DNA of 64,000 bases from Yoonia litorea (lineage in GTDB: Bacteria > Pseudomonadota > Alphaproteobacteria > Rhodobacterales > Rhodobacteraceae), in contig NZ_FOZM01000001.1 in the NCBI RefSeq assembly GCF_900114675.1, positions 1,860,001 to 1,924,000 on the forward strand. The letters are read 5' to 3'. The number at the start of each line of letters is the position of its first letter. The first letter of the stretch is position 1. Positions 43,579 to 52,347 of this stretch are shown piece after piece. A program made the translations under genes and the position numbers. The notes beneath the pieces are model-generated. The model was given only the letters and a program-made list of their open reading frames with translations. It had not been told where the DNA came from and did no database searches.

Positions 43579-43668
43579 GGAGACGTGGCCGAGTGGTCGA
43601 AGGCGCTCCCCTGCTAAGGGAGTAGGCGGGAAACCGTCTCGAGGGTTCGAATCCCTTCGTCTCCGCCA
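43579..43668 (+). tRNA. tRNA-Ser(GCU)
   Basis: The 90-nt class II tRNA has an acceptor stem GGAGACG/CGTCTCC, D-loop with GGCCGAGTGGTCGAAGGC, anticodon GCT at 43613-43615 in a CTGCTAA loop, a long variable arm (TAGGCGGGAAACCGTC), the TTCGAAT T-loop and an encoded CCA end. It reads AGC and AGU codons. tRNA 3' ends are common integration sites; the catabolic island starts 470 bp downstream, but no duplicated tRNA 3' end was found in this window. Confidence 0.97.
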
Positions 43669-44140
43669 CAATGGCGAATGCACCATAAGACACTGTTATT
43701 TATACATTTTAGTTATAACTTGGAGGCGCAACCATATACGCTTACCACACACGTCACCCCCACCTCTGAAGTCGTATCTTAAACAAACGCAGTCTTCGGT
43801 CTCATCACCGCCCACACCTTCCTGTAGGAAGAATTGAACCAGCGACTTACACCTCGATCAAGCACGAGTTCTTTAACGAAATAGGTCCATGACCGACTTT
43901 CAGCTTCTGAATCTGGTGTTCCAGTCGAAGCCAGCATGACCGACACTCACCGAGAGCACGGAATGGGGCGTTCGACGAAGCTGCAGCTCGCCAACTTAGC
44001 ATTTCCTAATTCGCTTCGGCAGAATAATAGCTCCGGCTTGAGGTTGTGCTGTCTGACAAACTGTCAATCACAAGGCCACAGCTGCGACGATCAAACGTCG
44101 TCTTGAACTCGGAACGGGCGTTTCGATATCGGCAATCTTG
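43669..44140. other. Gene-poor stretch after tRNA-Ser
   Basis: These 472 bp hold no frame with a recognisable protein and have mixed AT/GC content, with AT-rich patches such as TTATTTATACATTTTAG near 43695. They separate the imu/tRNA block from the catabolic island. They may be remnants of an insertion, but no IS ends or transposase pieces are recognisable. Confidence 0.5.
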
Positions 44141-44968
44141 CTACACGATCCCCAATATTTCCCGTGCTTGCATATGGTTCGCAACAGGTCTTCCGTGCTG
44201 TGCACAAATTTCGGCCAACCGCTTCACGAGGGCTGCGTTGGAAGGCGCCAAAGTGTGTTTGTCGAGCCTGATGTTGTCCTCAAGCCCGGTCCGGGCGTGG
44301 CCGCCTGCGGAGACCGACCACGCGTTTAGAAGAGACTGGTTTGCCCCGATTCCTGCCGCACACCACGGCGCGTCATCGCCGAACAAACGCTTCACTGTCT
44401 TCACATAAAAATCAAACACATCTCGATCAGCAGGCATGGCGTTTTTTACACCCATCACGAATTGGACATAGGGAGTGGCTTCGATCTGGCCGTTCCTGTG
44501 CATCTCGGCTGCCTTGAGAATGTGCGACAAATCGAAAGCTTCGATTTCGGGTTTCACGCCATAGGTGCGCATCTCGGACGCGAGCCAGTCGACGAGGTCA
44601 GGCGGGTTTTCGTAGACCCGCGTCGGGAAGTTGTTGGACCCGACGGACAGCGATGCCATGTCTGGTTTCAACTTCAGCGCGCCGCCACGCTCTTTGCCTG
44701 CTCCGGACCGCCCGCCGGTCGAAAACTGGATAATCATCCCTGGGCAGTGTTTTTCTACACCTTCTTTGAGCGCTGCAAACTTGTCAGGGTCGCTTGATGG
44801 GCTCTCATCATCGTTGCGCACGTGGGCGTGGACAATGGTGGCCCCTGCCTCGAACGCGGCATGGGTGCTTTCGATTTGCTCGCTGACCGTGATGGGCACC
44901 GCGGGGTTGTCGGACTTGCGTGGCAGGCTGCCCGTGATGGCCACGCAGATGATGCAAGGTGTCGTCAT
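44141..44968 (-). CDS. BKACE-family beta-keto acid cleavage enzyme (DUF849)
   Basis: The 275-residue TIM-barrel protein has the metal histidines H47 and H49 (VHAHVRNDDESP), FSTGGRSGAG, an EAFDLSH acidic residue and the ending R..E pattern HARTGLEDNIRL, all typical of BKACE enzymes. BKACEs condense a beta-keto acid with acetyl-CoA to give acetoacetate and a new acyl-CoA. The N terminus reads TGSLPRKSDNPAVPIT, typical of a different subgroup from the lysine-fermentation enzyme Kce. It overlaps the hydroxyquinol dioxygenase stop by 4 nt and follows maleylacetate reductase in the pathway, so 3-oxoadipate is the predicted substrate. Confidence 0.9.
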   Translation of the reverse strand: MTTPCIICVAITGSLPRKSDNPAVPITVSEQIESTHAAFEAGATIVHAHVRNDDESPSSDPDKFAALKEGVEKHCPGMIIQFSTGGRSGAGKERGGALKLKPDMASLSVGSNNFPTRVYENPPDLVDWLASEMRTYGVKPEIEAFDLSHILKAAEMHRNGQIEATPYVQFVMGVKNAMPADRDVFDFYVKTVKRLFGDDAPWCAAGIGANQSLLNAWSVSAGGHARTGLEDNIRLDKHTLAPSNAALVKRLAEICAQHGRPVANHMQAREILGIV

Positions 44969-45846
44969 GATGCAGGCGCCAGCACGAAGTCGTGAATCAC
45001 TTCGTAGTATGGTCCATCAAAGCCAGCGTCTGCGATTTTCGCCGGATCTTCGATCAGGTCAAACTTCGCCAAAAGGCTTTCCTTGACGCCGAAAACAGCG
45101 TCCGAGTGGATGTAGGGATCGTCAGGGTCGAAGATGTGCGTAATGAGAGTCTCATAGCCTTCAGCTTCAAGAATGTAGTGCAGATGTGCGGGCCGGAAGG
45201 GATGCCGCCCAAGCTTTTCAAGCAATTGACCAACCGGACCATCATCCGGGATCGGATAGAATTTCGGCTTCACACCCTTGAAGTGATAGGTGCCATCAGC
45301 GCCAGTACGAAACACGCCCCGCAGATTGAAATCGGGCTGCAGACCCTTTTGCTGCACGTCATAGAAGCCTTCGTCGTTGGCCTGCCAGACGTCGATCTTG
45401 GCAGCGTCTATGGGTTGCCCGTCTGTGCCAAGGATCCGGCCCTTGACCAGCATCGGATCCCCCTTTTGATCAAGGCAGATGTCCGATCCCATGGGCAGTT
45501 CCGGTGCGTCTGGCACGTGGAACGGCCCGAGCACCGTGGATTCCGAAGCACCGGAAGGTTTGCGATTATTGATCGCGTCTACCAGCATCGACACCCCGAG
45601 GCTGTCGCTCAGCAAAATGAATTCCTGCCGCCAGTCATTACACATATGACCGACCTTGGTGAGAAACTGGATCGCCTCGAACCATTCCTCTTGGGTAGGC
45701 TCGATCTCTTTGACGGCGGCGTGCAGATGTCTGGTAATGGCCTCCATCACTTCGGCCAAGCGTGCGTCCTTGGCGTTTGCATTGCGGCTGATGACAACCT
45801 CGGCGGAGTTGGCTTCGGTAAAATACCCTTGTTCCTGTGCTGACAT
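44965..45846 (-). CDS. Hydroxyquinol 1,2-dioxygenase
   Basis: The 293-residue intradiol ring-cleavage enzyme has an N-terminal dimerisation helix domain followed by the Fe(III) ligands Y162 (GFYDVQQ), Y197 (PKFYPIPDDG) and H221/H223 (RPAHLHY). Length, the VPDAPELPMG motif and NLRGVFRTGADG fit hydroxyquinol rather than catechol dioxygenases. It cleaves hydroxyquinol (1,2,4-trihydroxybenzene) to maleylacetate. It lies between the FAD hydroxylase (10-nt gap) and BKACE (4-nt overlap). Confidence 0.9.
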   Translation of the reverse strand: MSAQEQGYFTEANSAEVVISRNANAKDARLAEVMEAITRHLHAAVKEIEPTQEEWFEAIQFLTKVGHMCNDWRQEFILLSDSLGVSMLVDAINNRKPSGASESTVLGPFHVPDAPELPMGSDICLDQKGDPMLVKGRILGTDGQPIDAAKIDVWQANDEGFYDVQQKGLQPDFNLRGVFRTGADGTYHFKGVKPKFYPIPDDGPVGQLLEKLGRHPFRPAHLHYILEAEGYETLITHIFDPDDPYIHSDAVFGVKESLLAKFDLIEDPAKIADAGFDGPYYEVIHDFVLAPAS

Positions 45847-45856
45847 GGGTGACCTC

Positions 45857-47617
45857 CTAGCGTGCGAGGATGTGTGTGAGAACGCGGGTCAATTCTGCCG
45901 TCGGATCATCCGGCATAGCGTCATTTCGCCAGCAGACGTGCTGGTCGGGGCGCGTGAGGATACAGCCGGCGTCACCGATTTCGCGCGCGCGAGCCCAGTC
46001 GCCTGTGTGGTCGATGTATTCCTGACGCGGACCGATCACGTGTGTCCGCAGCTTGATGCCGAAGTCCTCGGCTACTTTTTCGGCCGCATCAGCCCACGCC
46101 TTGCCACCCAAACCGGTAAACAAGGTGAACGCACCGCCACCGGCCAAGTCCAGCGTCGAATGTTTGCCACCCTCGGCGTCAAAGAGCCACGCATGTGGAA
46201 TGCGCGCGCCCGGCCAAGTCGTCGGCTGATAGTGAAGGTCGGCGTCGAGGGCAAAGTCAGGCTCGATCTGGCCGTCCGTGACGATGGCGTCCGATTTGTA
46301 GCGCTGGTTCATCTCGACACCGTGGGCGTCAAACTCGTACTTCTTGAACGCAATTGCAGCGTTCAGCGCATCCCGTTGCGCCTCTGCCTCAGGCGTGGTG
46401 CCACAACGGGCGTCCATGTTGGCCTTGATCTTTTCGATATCGGTGCCGCCGGTCATGCCCAACGCCTCAAAGATCGGGCCAAATTCGCCAATTGACTGGT
46501 TGGCACGGGTAACGATCTGCTTGGCAACCGGCGCGCGTTCTTCGTTGTAGCTTTCGAGGAGTTTCTCTCCAGCCTGTCCTTTCACCACAGCAGCAAGCTT
46601 CCACGCCAGATTGTAGGCGTCCTGAATCGACGTGTTCGATCCAAGCCCGTTAGAAGGCGGGTGGCGGTGTGCCGCGTCACCCATGATAAAGACACGGCCC
46701 CTGGACATTTGCGTGGCGTAGGCATCGTTGACCGTCCAGGTGTTTGCGCTGATCAGGTCGATCTCCAGTTCAGGATCCCCCACCAACTGACGGGCCACTT
46801 CCGTTGCCATCTTTTGATCCACGTCGGGCGCAGGTTCGTTGATGTCGTATCCCCAGACGATCAGCCACTCGTTCCACGGGCGAATACAGCGCACTAGACC
46901 CATTCCAATGCCGCCCACATCTGCGCCGGGCTGCATTACCCAATAAAGTACCGATGGCCTGTGTGCCACGTATTTGGACAGGTCCGCGCGGAAGTAAATG
47001 TTCATCGACCCGCCGACGCCCATCTTGCCTTCGATCGGCAGGTCCTCGTTCTCGGCCACCAGCGAGTTACCGCCATCGGCACCGATCAGATACTTTGAGC
47101 GGATGGTAATTTCCTGGCCTGTCATCCGGTCCAGACAGGTCGTCGTGACCCCGTCGGCATCTTGCACGTGGCTTTTGTATTCAGTGCTCATCCGCGCCCT
47201 GGTCCCACGTTTGCAGGCGGTCTTGAACAGGATCGGTTCCATAAATGTTTGCGGCAGATCGTTCATGAAAGATGGTGAAGACAGCAGATGCTCGGCCTTG
47301 GACAGAGGGTGCGTGCCCCATGACTTCATCCGACCGATTTCTTCTCCGGCAAGGCTTTCGCAGAAGACATTCTCACCCATGATACTTTGGTCCATGGCGT
47401 TAAGATAAACCTCGTCCTCCACCTCGCGGCCCAGATCGCGCAGCACTTCCATTGTCCTCTGGTTCGTGATGTGCGCGCGCGGCGTGTTGGCCAACCAGTG
47501 ATAGCGGTTGATCACTATGTTTTCGACGCCATAGGTCGATAGCAAGGCAGCAGCCGTTGAACCGGCCGGTCCGGTTCCGATCACCAGGACCTCAGTCGTT
47601 ATATCAGCCATGTTCAT
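45857..47617 (-). CDS. FAD-dependent aromatic monooxygenase (phenol hydroxylase/TfdB-like)
   Basis: The 586-residue group A flavin monooxygenase has the FAD motif EVLVIGTGPAGSTAAALL, the DG region (LIGADGGNS), the GD motif GRVFIMGDAAHRHPPSNGLG and a C-terminal thioredoxin-like domain. It resembles 2,4-dichlorophenol 6-monooxygenase and resorcinol/hydroxybenzoate hydroxylases. Together with the downstream dioxygenase it probably makes hydroxyquinol from a resorcinol-type or hydroxybenzoate substrate. ATG 47617 overlaps the livM stop by 4 nt. The substrate cannot be read from sequence. Confidence 0.88.
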   Translation of the reverse strand: MNMADITTEVLVIGTGPAGSTAAALLSTYGVENIVINRYHWLANTPRAHITNQRTMEVLRDLGREVEDEVYLNAMDQSIMGENVFCESLAGEEIGRMKSWGTHPLSKAEHLLSSPSFMNDLPQTFMEPILFKTACKRGTRARMSTEYKSHVQDADGVTTTCLDRMTGQEITIRSKYLIGADGGNSLVAENEDLPIEGKMGVGGSMNIYFRADLSKYVAHRPSVLYWVMQPGADVGGIGMGLVRCIRPWNEWLIVWGYDINEPAPDVDQKMATEVARQLVGDPELEIDLISANTWTVNDAYATQMSRGRVFIMGDAAHRHPPSNGLGSNTSIQDAYNLAWKLAAVVKGQAGEKLLESYNEERAPVAKQIVTRANQSIGEFGPIFEALGMTGGTDIEKIKANMDARCGTTPEAEAQRDALNAAIAFKKYEFDAHGVEMNQRYKSDAIVTDGQIEPDFALDADLHYQPTTWPGARIPHAWLFDAEGGKHSTLDLAGGGAFTLFTGLGGKAWADAAEKVAEDFGIKLRTHVIGPRQEYIDHTGDWARAREIGDAGCILTRPDQHVCWRNDAMPDDPTAELTRVLTHILAR

Positions 47618-48669
47618 TCCTCCGAAGTTGTGAGTTGTCCACCGGACAAGCGGCGGCGAATTGGGAAAAGGTGCAGACCCGTGCGTTCAGACAAGAGCCC
47701 CCACAGACCGCGGGGTGCGATCAGCATGATCACGATGGCCAAGACGCCGAGTGTCATCAGGTACCAGCTGCCGAAGTCAGCAAGCAGCGCCTGCAAGGCA
47801 AAGAACACCAGCACGCCGATGATCGGGCCTTCGATGGTGCCAATACCGCCAATCACGACGATAAAGATGACGTATGCCGTCCAGTCGGTGACACTGAATG
47901 CGGCATCGGGGCTGATCCGCGCCTTTTGCATGTAGATAAGTCCACCTGCGAGGCCGGTGCCGAACGCTGAGGTGAGAAATACGGTCCATTTCATGCGTGC
48001 GGCGTCAACACCCACCGATTTCGCAGCTTCCGTGTTGTCGCGCACAGCAGCCAAAGCGAGCCCGCGCCGTGTCCGCAGCAGCCAGTAGATACCACCGATT
48101 GTTGCCAAGGCGAGGGCCAGTGCCAGCCAATAGGCGAGGATATCACGGGCGGCTGCAGATCGCACGCCGAGCATCTCCTCAATCCCCTCGACGAACCACA
48201 TATCGCGGGTTGCATCGCGCGGCAGCGACGTGCCTGTGCCGCCGCCCAGGGTTTTCCATTGGGCGACCAGCAACCGGACAACCTCGGCAATGACCCAAGT
48301 GCCGATGGCGAAGTATGCTCCGTTCAGTCGGAACGCAAAGAAGGCCGTTGGCACCGCGATCACAAGGGCCGCGACACCGGCGAGCAGGATGGATGGAACC
48401 GGATCAAGGCCCAACAGGATCACAGCGCCGAAAAGCGCATACGCCCCCATACCCACAAACGCCTGCTGCCCAATGCTCACCAGTCCGCCATAGCCTGCCA
48501 GCAGGTTCCAGAACTGCGCCAGAACCAGCATCGTGAGGATAAAGAACATATCCTGGATCGTCCCGCGCCCGGCAAAGAATGGGAGCACGATCAGAACAAC
48601 GACTAAAATGGCGCCAAGGATCGTTGCAATGCGCGATGCGGGCGTTTGGGTGGTAACAGTGTAAGCCAT
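47614..48669 (-). CDS. Branched-chain-type ABC importer permease LivM
   Basis: The 351-residue inner-membrane permease has about ten hydrophobic segments and the LivM patterns YGGLVSIGQQAFVGMGAYAL and RGLALAAVRDNTEAAKSVGV (the EAA-like loop that contacts the ATPases). In this cluster it likely imports an aromatic acid rather than an amino acid. It begins 1 nt into the livH stop and is followed by the monooxygenase gene. Confidence 0.92.
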   Translation of the reverse strand: MAYTVTTQTPASRIATILGAILVVVLIVLPFFAGRGTIQDMFFILTMLVLAQFWNLLAGYGGLVSIGQQAFVGMGAYALFGAVILLGLDPVPSILLAGVAALVIAVPTAFFAFRLNGAYFAIGTWVIAEVVRLLVAQWKTLGGGTGTSLPRDATRDMWFVEGIEEMLGVRSAAARDILAYWLALALALATIGGIYWLLRTRRGLALAAVRDNTEAAKSVGVDAARMKWTVFLTSAFGTGLAGGLIYMQKARISPDAAFSVTDWTAYVIFIVVIGGIGTIEGPIIGVLVFFALQALLADFGSWYLMTLGVLAIVIMLIAPRGLWGLLSERTGLHLFPIRRRLSGGQLTTSEE

Positions 48670-49532
48670 CAGTCATTCGCTCTTGGGAAAAGGCCGCGCG
48701 GGCGGACAAGAAGGACAACCAGAAATGCGACATGTCCCGCAAGGATTTGCCATTCGGGGTTGACCGCGGCGCCTACGGTCTGCGCGACCCCAATGATGAT
48801 GCCGCCCAACAGCGTGCCCCAAAGCGATCCAAGCCCGCCGATGATGACCGCTTCAAAGGCATAGATCAGCCGCGCCGGACCGATGTTGGGATCGAAATTT
48901 GCCCGCAGCCCAAGATACAGCGCAGCGATCGTGACAATCACGAGCGCGATACCGGTCGCGGTCGCAAAGATGTTGGCGGGTTTGATGCCCATGAGGCTGG
49001 CCGTGGTTGCGTCGTCAGATGTTGCGCGGAAAGCCCGGCCAAGCTCGGTCCGGTAGAATAACTGGTTCAGACCGATGATGACCAGAACGGCAGAGGCAAA
49101 AGTCAACAACGGCATGACACCGAGCGTGATCGGGCCAACATCCACAGATGCCGTCGTTAAGGCATTGGTCGGCAGACGTTGGCTGTCAGCAGAGAACCCT
49201 TCTAACAGAGCATTTTGTAGCGCAATCGATAGACCGAACGTCACCAGCAGCGGCGGAAGGATGTCGTCGCCAAGCGTTCGGTTCAGCAGAAACTTCTGCA
49301 AAACCCATCCCAATACGAACATCAATGGCATTGCTATGAACACTGCCAAGAACGGCGACAGACCCAGCAAGGTCACCAACACAAGCATCAGGTAGGCGCC
49401 CATTACGATCAGATCGCCGTGGGCAAGGTTCACCAGCCGCATGATCCCGAAGACGAGGCTCAATCCTGCGGCAAACAGCGCGTAAAGTCCGCCCAGCAGA
49501 ATGCCCTGAATGATTGTATCGACCCAGATCAA
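48669..49532 (-). CDS. Branched-chain-type ABC importer permease LivH
   Basis: The 287-residue permease has the LivH pattern: GLYALFAAGLSLVFGIMRLVNLAHGD at the N terminus (shown in pieces: GLYALFAAG, VFGIMRLVNLAHGD), LGRAFRATSDDATTASLMGI and IGGLGSLWGTLLGGIIIG. It pairs with LivM to form the membrane channel. It overlaps livF by 4 nt and livM by 1 nt. Confidence 0.93.
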   Translation of the reverse strand: MIWVDTIIQGILLGGLYALFAAGLSLVFGIMRLVNLAHGDLIVMGAYLMLVLVTLLGLSPFLAVFIAMPLMFVLGWVLQKFLLNRTLGDDILPPLLVTFGLSIALQNALLEGFSADSQRLPTNALTTASVDVGPITLGVMPLLTFASAVLVIIGLNQLFYRTELGRAFRATSDDATTASLMGIKPANIFATATGIALVIVTIAALYLGLRANFDPNIGPARLIYAFEAVIIGGLGSLWGTLLGGIIIGVAQTVGAAVNPEWQILAGHVAFLVVLLVRPRGLFPRAND

Positions 49533-50236
49533 TGGTTTGCTCCGAAATAGGCGTTGTGAATATCATCGCGCGACAGGCTGTCGGGGGTGCCGGAAAGCGT
49601 CACGCGGCCCTCCATCATGCAGTACACGCGATCTGCGACGGCCATGGCCTGCGCGATGTCCTGTTCAACCACGATCATGGAGGCGCCCGCTGCCTTGATC
49701 TGTGGAATGGCCTTGTAGATGTCCTTGATCACCACAGGTGCGAGGCCGAGGCTGATCTCATCGCATAGCAGAACGCGTGGATTGCTCATCAGCGCGCGCC
49801 CGATGGCCACCATTTGTTGCTGTCCGCCGCTGAGGGCCGTGCCGGGGTTGTGACGTCGCTCGGCAAGGATCGGGAACAGGTCATAAACGGTCTTCAGGTT
49901 CCAATGGCCATCGGTTTTACGGCCATAGGTCCCGATCAACAGGTTTTCCTCGACCGTAAGCGATGGGAAGAGTTTCCGTCCTTCAGGCACCATTGCAACA
50001 CCCTGCGCCATGATCTCATCTGCTGCTAGCGCACCGATGTTTTTGTTGTCGAAAGAGACTGCACGGGGATCATTCTGCAAAACGCCTGCGATCGAGCGCA
50101 TGAGCGTCGTTTTCCCAGCTCCATTCGCGCCGATGATGGCGACCGTTTCGGCCTTGCCCAGTTCGATATCCACACCAAATAGCGCCTGAAAGTCGCCGTA
50201 GTGCGCGGTGAGGTTCTGAGTTTGTAAAAGGGCCAT
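49529..50236 (-). CDS. ABC importer ATP-binding protein LivF
   Basis: The 235-residue ABC ATPase has Walker A (GANGAGKTTLMR), signature LSGGQQQMVAIGRALM, Walker B (VLLCDEISLGLAP) and the H-loop. LivF and LivG together energise the LivHM channel. It overlaps both its neighbours. Confidence 0.94.
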   Translation of the reverse strand: MALLQTQNLTAHYGDFQALFGVDIELGKAETVAIIGANGAGKTTLMRSIAGVLQNDPRAVSFDNKNIGALAADEIMAQGVAMVPEGRKLFPSLTVEENLLIGTYGRKTDGHWNLKTVYDLFPILAERRHNPGTALSGGQQQMVAIGRALMSNPRVLLCDEISLGLAPVVIKDIYKAIPQIKAAGASMIVVEQDIAQAMAVADRVYCMMEGRVTLSGTPDSLSRDDIHNAYFGANH

Positions 50237-50955
50237 CAGACTTCTATCCCCAGATAGATTTCCTGAACCTCTTTGCTGGCCATGATTTCATCTGGATCGC
50301 CAAGCCCGATCACCTTGCCGAAGTCTAGAACCAGCAGACGCTCGACGACCGAGGTCAGCGCGTGCAACACATGTTCGATCCAGATGATCGTGACGCCCTG
50401 CGCATGAATGTCCTTGATGGTGCGGATGAGCGCCTGACACTCGCCCTCAGTCAAACCGCCCGCAATCTCGTCGAGCAGAAGCAGTTTGGGCTGCGTCGCC
50501 ATGGCCCGCGACAATTCTAACCGTTTGCGTTCCAGTAACGAAAGCTGCCCCGCTGGCGTATTTGCCCGTTTGATCAGTTCCGTCCGCTCCAGCACCTCTG
50601 CACAGTCATCGCGCACATCGCGCTCGGACAGATTGCGCCCGTGGGTCGCGGCGACAAGGAGGTTTTCGTAAACGGTCAGCTTTTCAAACGGTTGCGGGAT
50701 CTGGAAAGATCGTCCAATGCCGGTCAGGCACCGCTCCATTGCGGAAACCTTGGTCACGTCGCGCTCTTGAAAGTGGATACTTCCCTCGTCGGGTCGTAGG
50801 TTTCCGGTGATCAGATTGAACAGCGTTGATTTGCCGGCGCCGTTGGGTCCGATGATGCCAAGCGCCTGCCCCTCGGGCACCTCGAAGCTGGCGTCATCGG
50901 TCACGGTCAACGCGCCAAAGCTCTTTGAGACATTCTTCAGTGCAAGCATCGTCAT
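50236..50955 (-). CDS. ABC importer ATP-binding protein LivG
   Basis: The 239-residue ABC ATPase has Walker A (GPNGAGKSTLFNL), signature QLSLLERKRLELSRAMATQ (the variant LSLLERKRLE of the LivG group) and Walker B (KLLLLDEIAGGL). ATG 50955 is chosen; another ATG lies two codons on. A perfect 8-bp hairpin lies just upstream, after the substrate-binding protein gene. Confidence 0.93.
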   Translation of the reverse strand: MTMLALKNVSKSFGALTVTDDASFEVPEGQALGIIGPNGAGKSTLFNLITGNLRPDEGSIHFQERDVTKVSAMERCLTGIGRSFQIPQPFEKLTVYENLLVAATHGRNLSERDVRDDCAEVLERTELIKRANTPAGQLSLLERKRLELSRAMATQPKLLLLDEIAGGLTEGECQALIRTIKDIHAQGVTIIWIEHVLHALTSVVERLLVLDFGKVIGLGDPDEIMASKEVQEIYLGIEV

Positions 50956-51009
50956 CAAGCGTTACCCGCCCCGCGTTTACGCCGGGCTCAGTCAGAAAGT
51001 AGTGGTGGA

Positions 51010-51032
51010 GGCCCCGGTCAGCAGCCGGGGCC
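51010..51032. terminator. Strong hairpin between the binding-protein gene and livG
   Basis: GGCCCCGG (51010-51017) pairs perfectly with CCGGGGCC (51025-51032) around a 7-nt loop, without a T run. It lies 13 nt after the binding-protein stop (51045). Such hairpins in ABC operons often limit read-through and stabilise upstream mRNA, giving more binding protein than permease. Confidence 0.55.
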
Positions 51033-51044
51033 CGGTTTATTGGC

Positions 51045-52322
51045 TTAAGAAGGGATTTCTTCCATTGACCCACCCGTCGGAATGTCGGGGTGGACGGAAT
51101 TGTCAACGATTACCAAATCGTAGCCGCCTCCGTCCTTCAGGCGCCATTGGCCGCCGACAAGTGGCGTCTTGGCGACGTTCTGGGTCGCAAAGGGCGGAAG
51201 CCCAGCGCCATCGAAAGCAATCCGTCCAACAATGGAAGAGAGCTGTGTTGCCGCAATCGCGGCTGTGACTTCATCGGGATCGCGGCTGTCTTCAACACGG
51301 CCCATAACGTTAGCTGCCATTTCAAAGAGCGCGTGAACAAAGCCAATGGGTTGGGTCCACTGCTTGCCTGTTGCGGCCTCATAGCCAGCGGCCAGATCGC
51401 CTGCCGATTGACCGGTCAGCGAGGAAGCAAACGGGTGGGATGGTGACCACCAAACCTCGGAGCTGAGGTTATGTCCCTGATCGCCTAGTGCTTCTACAGC
51501 CTGCGGGAAGAGGATCGCCTTGCCAATGCTGGCGGCTTTGGGGTTGAACCCCTGCTGTTTGGCTTGCGTCCAGAAGGTCGTGAAATCCGGTGGGATTGGC
51601 ACGCCGGTGACGATTTCGCAGTTCGCGGCCTTGAAGGCATTGATTTGGGCGCTGAAATCATCCGTGAGGTTCTGATAGCGCCCCGTGTCAGTCAGCGTAT
51701 AACCCTGCGCATCCAGCACTGGCGGGAAACCCACGACTGGGTCGCCCCATGCGTTGCCGTCCCCGTCGTTGGGGAAGATCGCGCCAACCGATTTGTTCGT
51801 ATCGAGCTGGTTCCACATTGCCGTAAAGACGGAAATCACATCCTCGAGCCCCCAGAAGAAATGGAAGCTGAAATCAAAGGGCTGCCAACTTCCGGGGTCG
51901 CCTGGGTTGCCCTGCTGGCCGATGAAATAGGGCTGCCACGGAGCGACGGTCGAGATCACGGGAATTTCTTCTGCCTCACAGGTCGTGGCGACCGGGTTGG
52001 TGGTTTCGGGGGTGGACGCAACAAGCATCATGTCGATCTCATCGTCGATGATCAGTTCCTTGGCGACTTCGGCAGCGCGGTTCGGATTCGATTGGCTGTC
52101 CTTGACGATGACCTCGAAGTTGGACCCCGCATCAGAGGCGAGAAACCCGTCGATGATGAACTGGTCTGCTTCTGAGAACGCCGCCAGCGGTCCCGATTGC
52201 GGGCTGACATAGCCCAGCCGGATTTTCGCCCCTTGAGCCAAGGCCGGAGCAGAAAGACCGCCTGCCGCCAGTGTAAGCCCCGTTGCTGCAGTGGATTTCA
52301 GTAGTCTACGGCGTGTGATCAT
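51045..52322 (-). CDS. ABC substrate-binding protein, Tat-exported (LivK-like)
   Basis: The 425-residue periplasmic protein has a Tat signal (MITRRRLLKSTAATGLTLAA, then SAPALAQG). The mature part follows the type I periplasmic-binding fold of the Leu/Ile/Val family (KIRLGYVSPQSGPLAAFSEA, VEALGDQGHNLSSEVWWSPS). It likely captures the aromatic substrate of the downstream hydroxyquinol pathway. It follows macA after 25 bp. The Tat route is less usual than Sec for this family but common in Rhodobacterales. Confidence 0.9.
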   Translation of the reverse strand: MITRRRLLKSTAATGLTLAAGGLSAPALAQGAKIRLGYVSPQSGPLAAFSEADQFIIDGFLASDAGSNFEVIVKDSQSNPNRAAEVAKELIIDDEIDMMLVASTPETTNPVATTCEAEEIPVISTVAPWQPYFIGQQGNPGDPGSWQPFDFSFHFFWGLEDVISVFTAMWNQLDTNKSVGAIFPNDGDGNAWGDPVVGFPPVLDAQGYTLTDTGRYQNLTDDFSAQINAFKAANCEIVTGVPIPPDFTTFWTQAKQQGFNPKAASIGKAILFPQAVEALGDQGHNLSSEVWWSPSHPFASSLTGQSAGDLAAGYEAATGKQWTQPIGFVHALFEMAANVMGRVEDSRDPDEVTAAIAATQLSSIVGRIAFDGAGLPPFATQNVAKTPLVGGQWRLKDGGGYDLVIVDNSVHPDIPTGGSMEEIPS

Positions 52323-52347
52323 GATGTCCTCCCAAACGTCGTCTCAA

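Noticed and set aside
43450-43686. 78-codon frame on the minus strand across the tRNA-Ser gene
   Set aside because: It runs antisense through the tRNA (RRRRDSNPRDGFPP pattern), a well-known false prediction caused by tRNA sequences.
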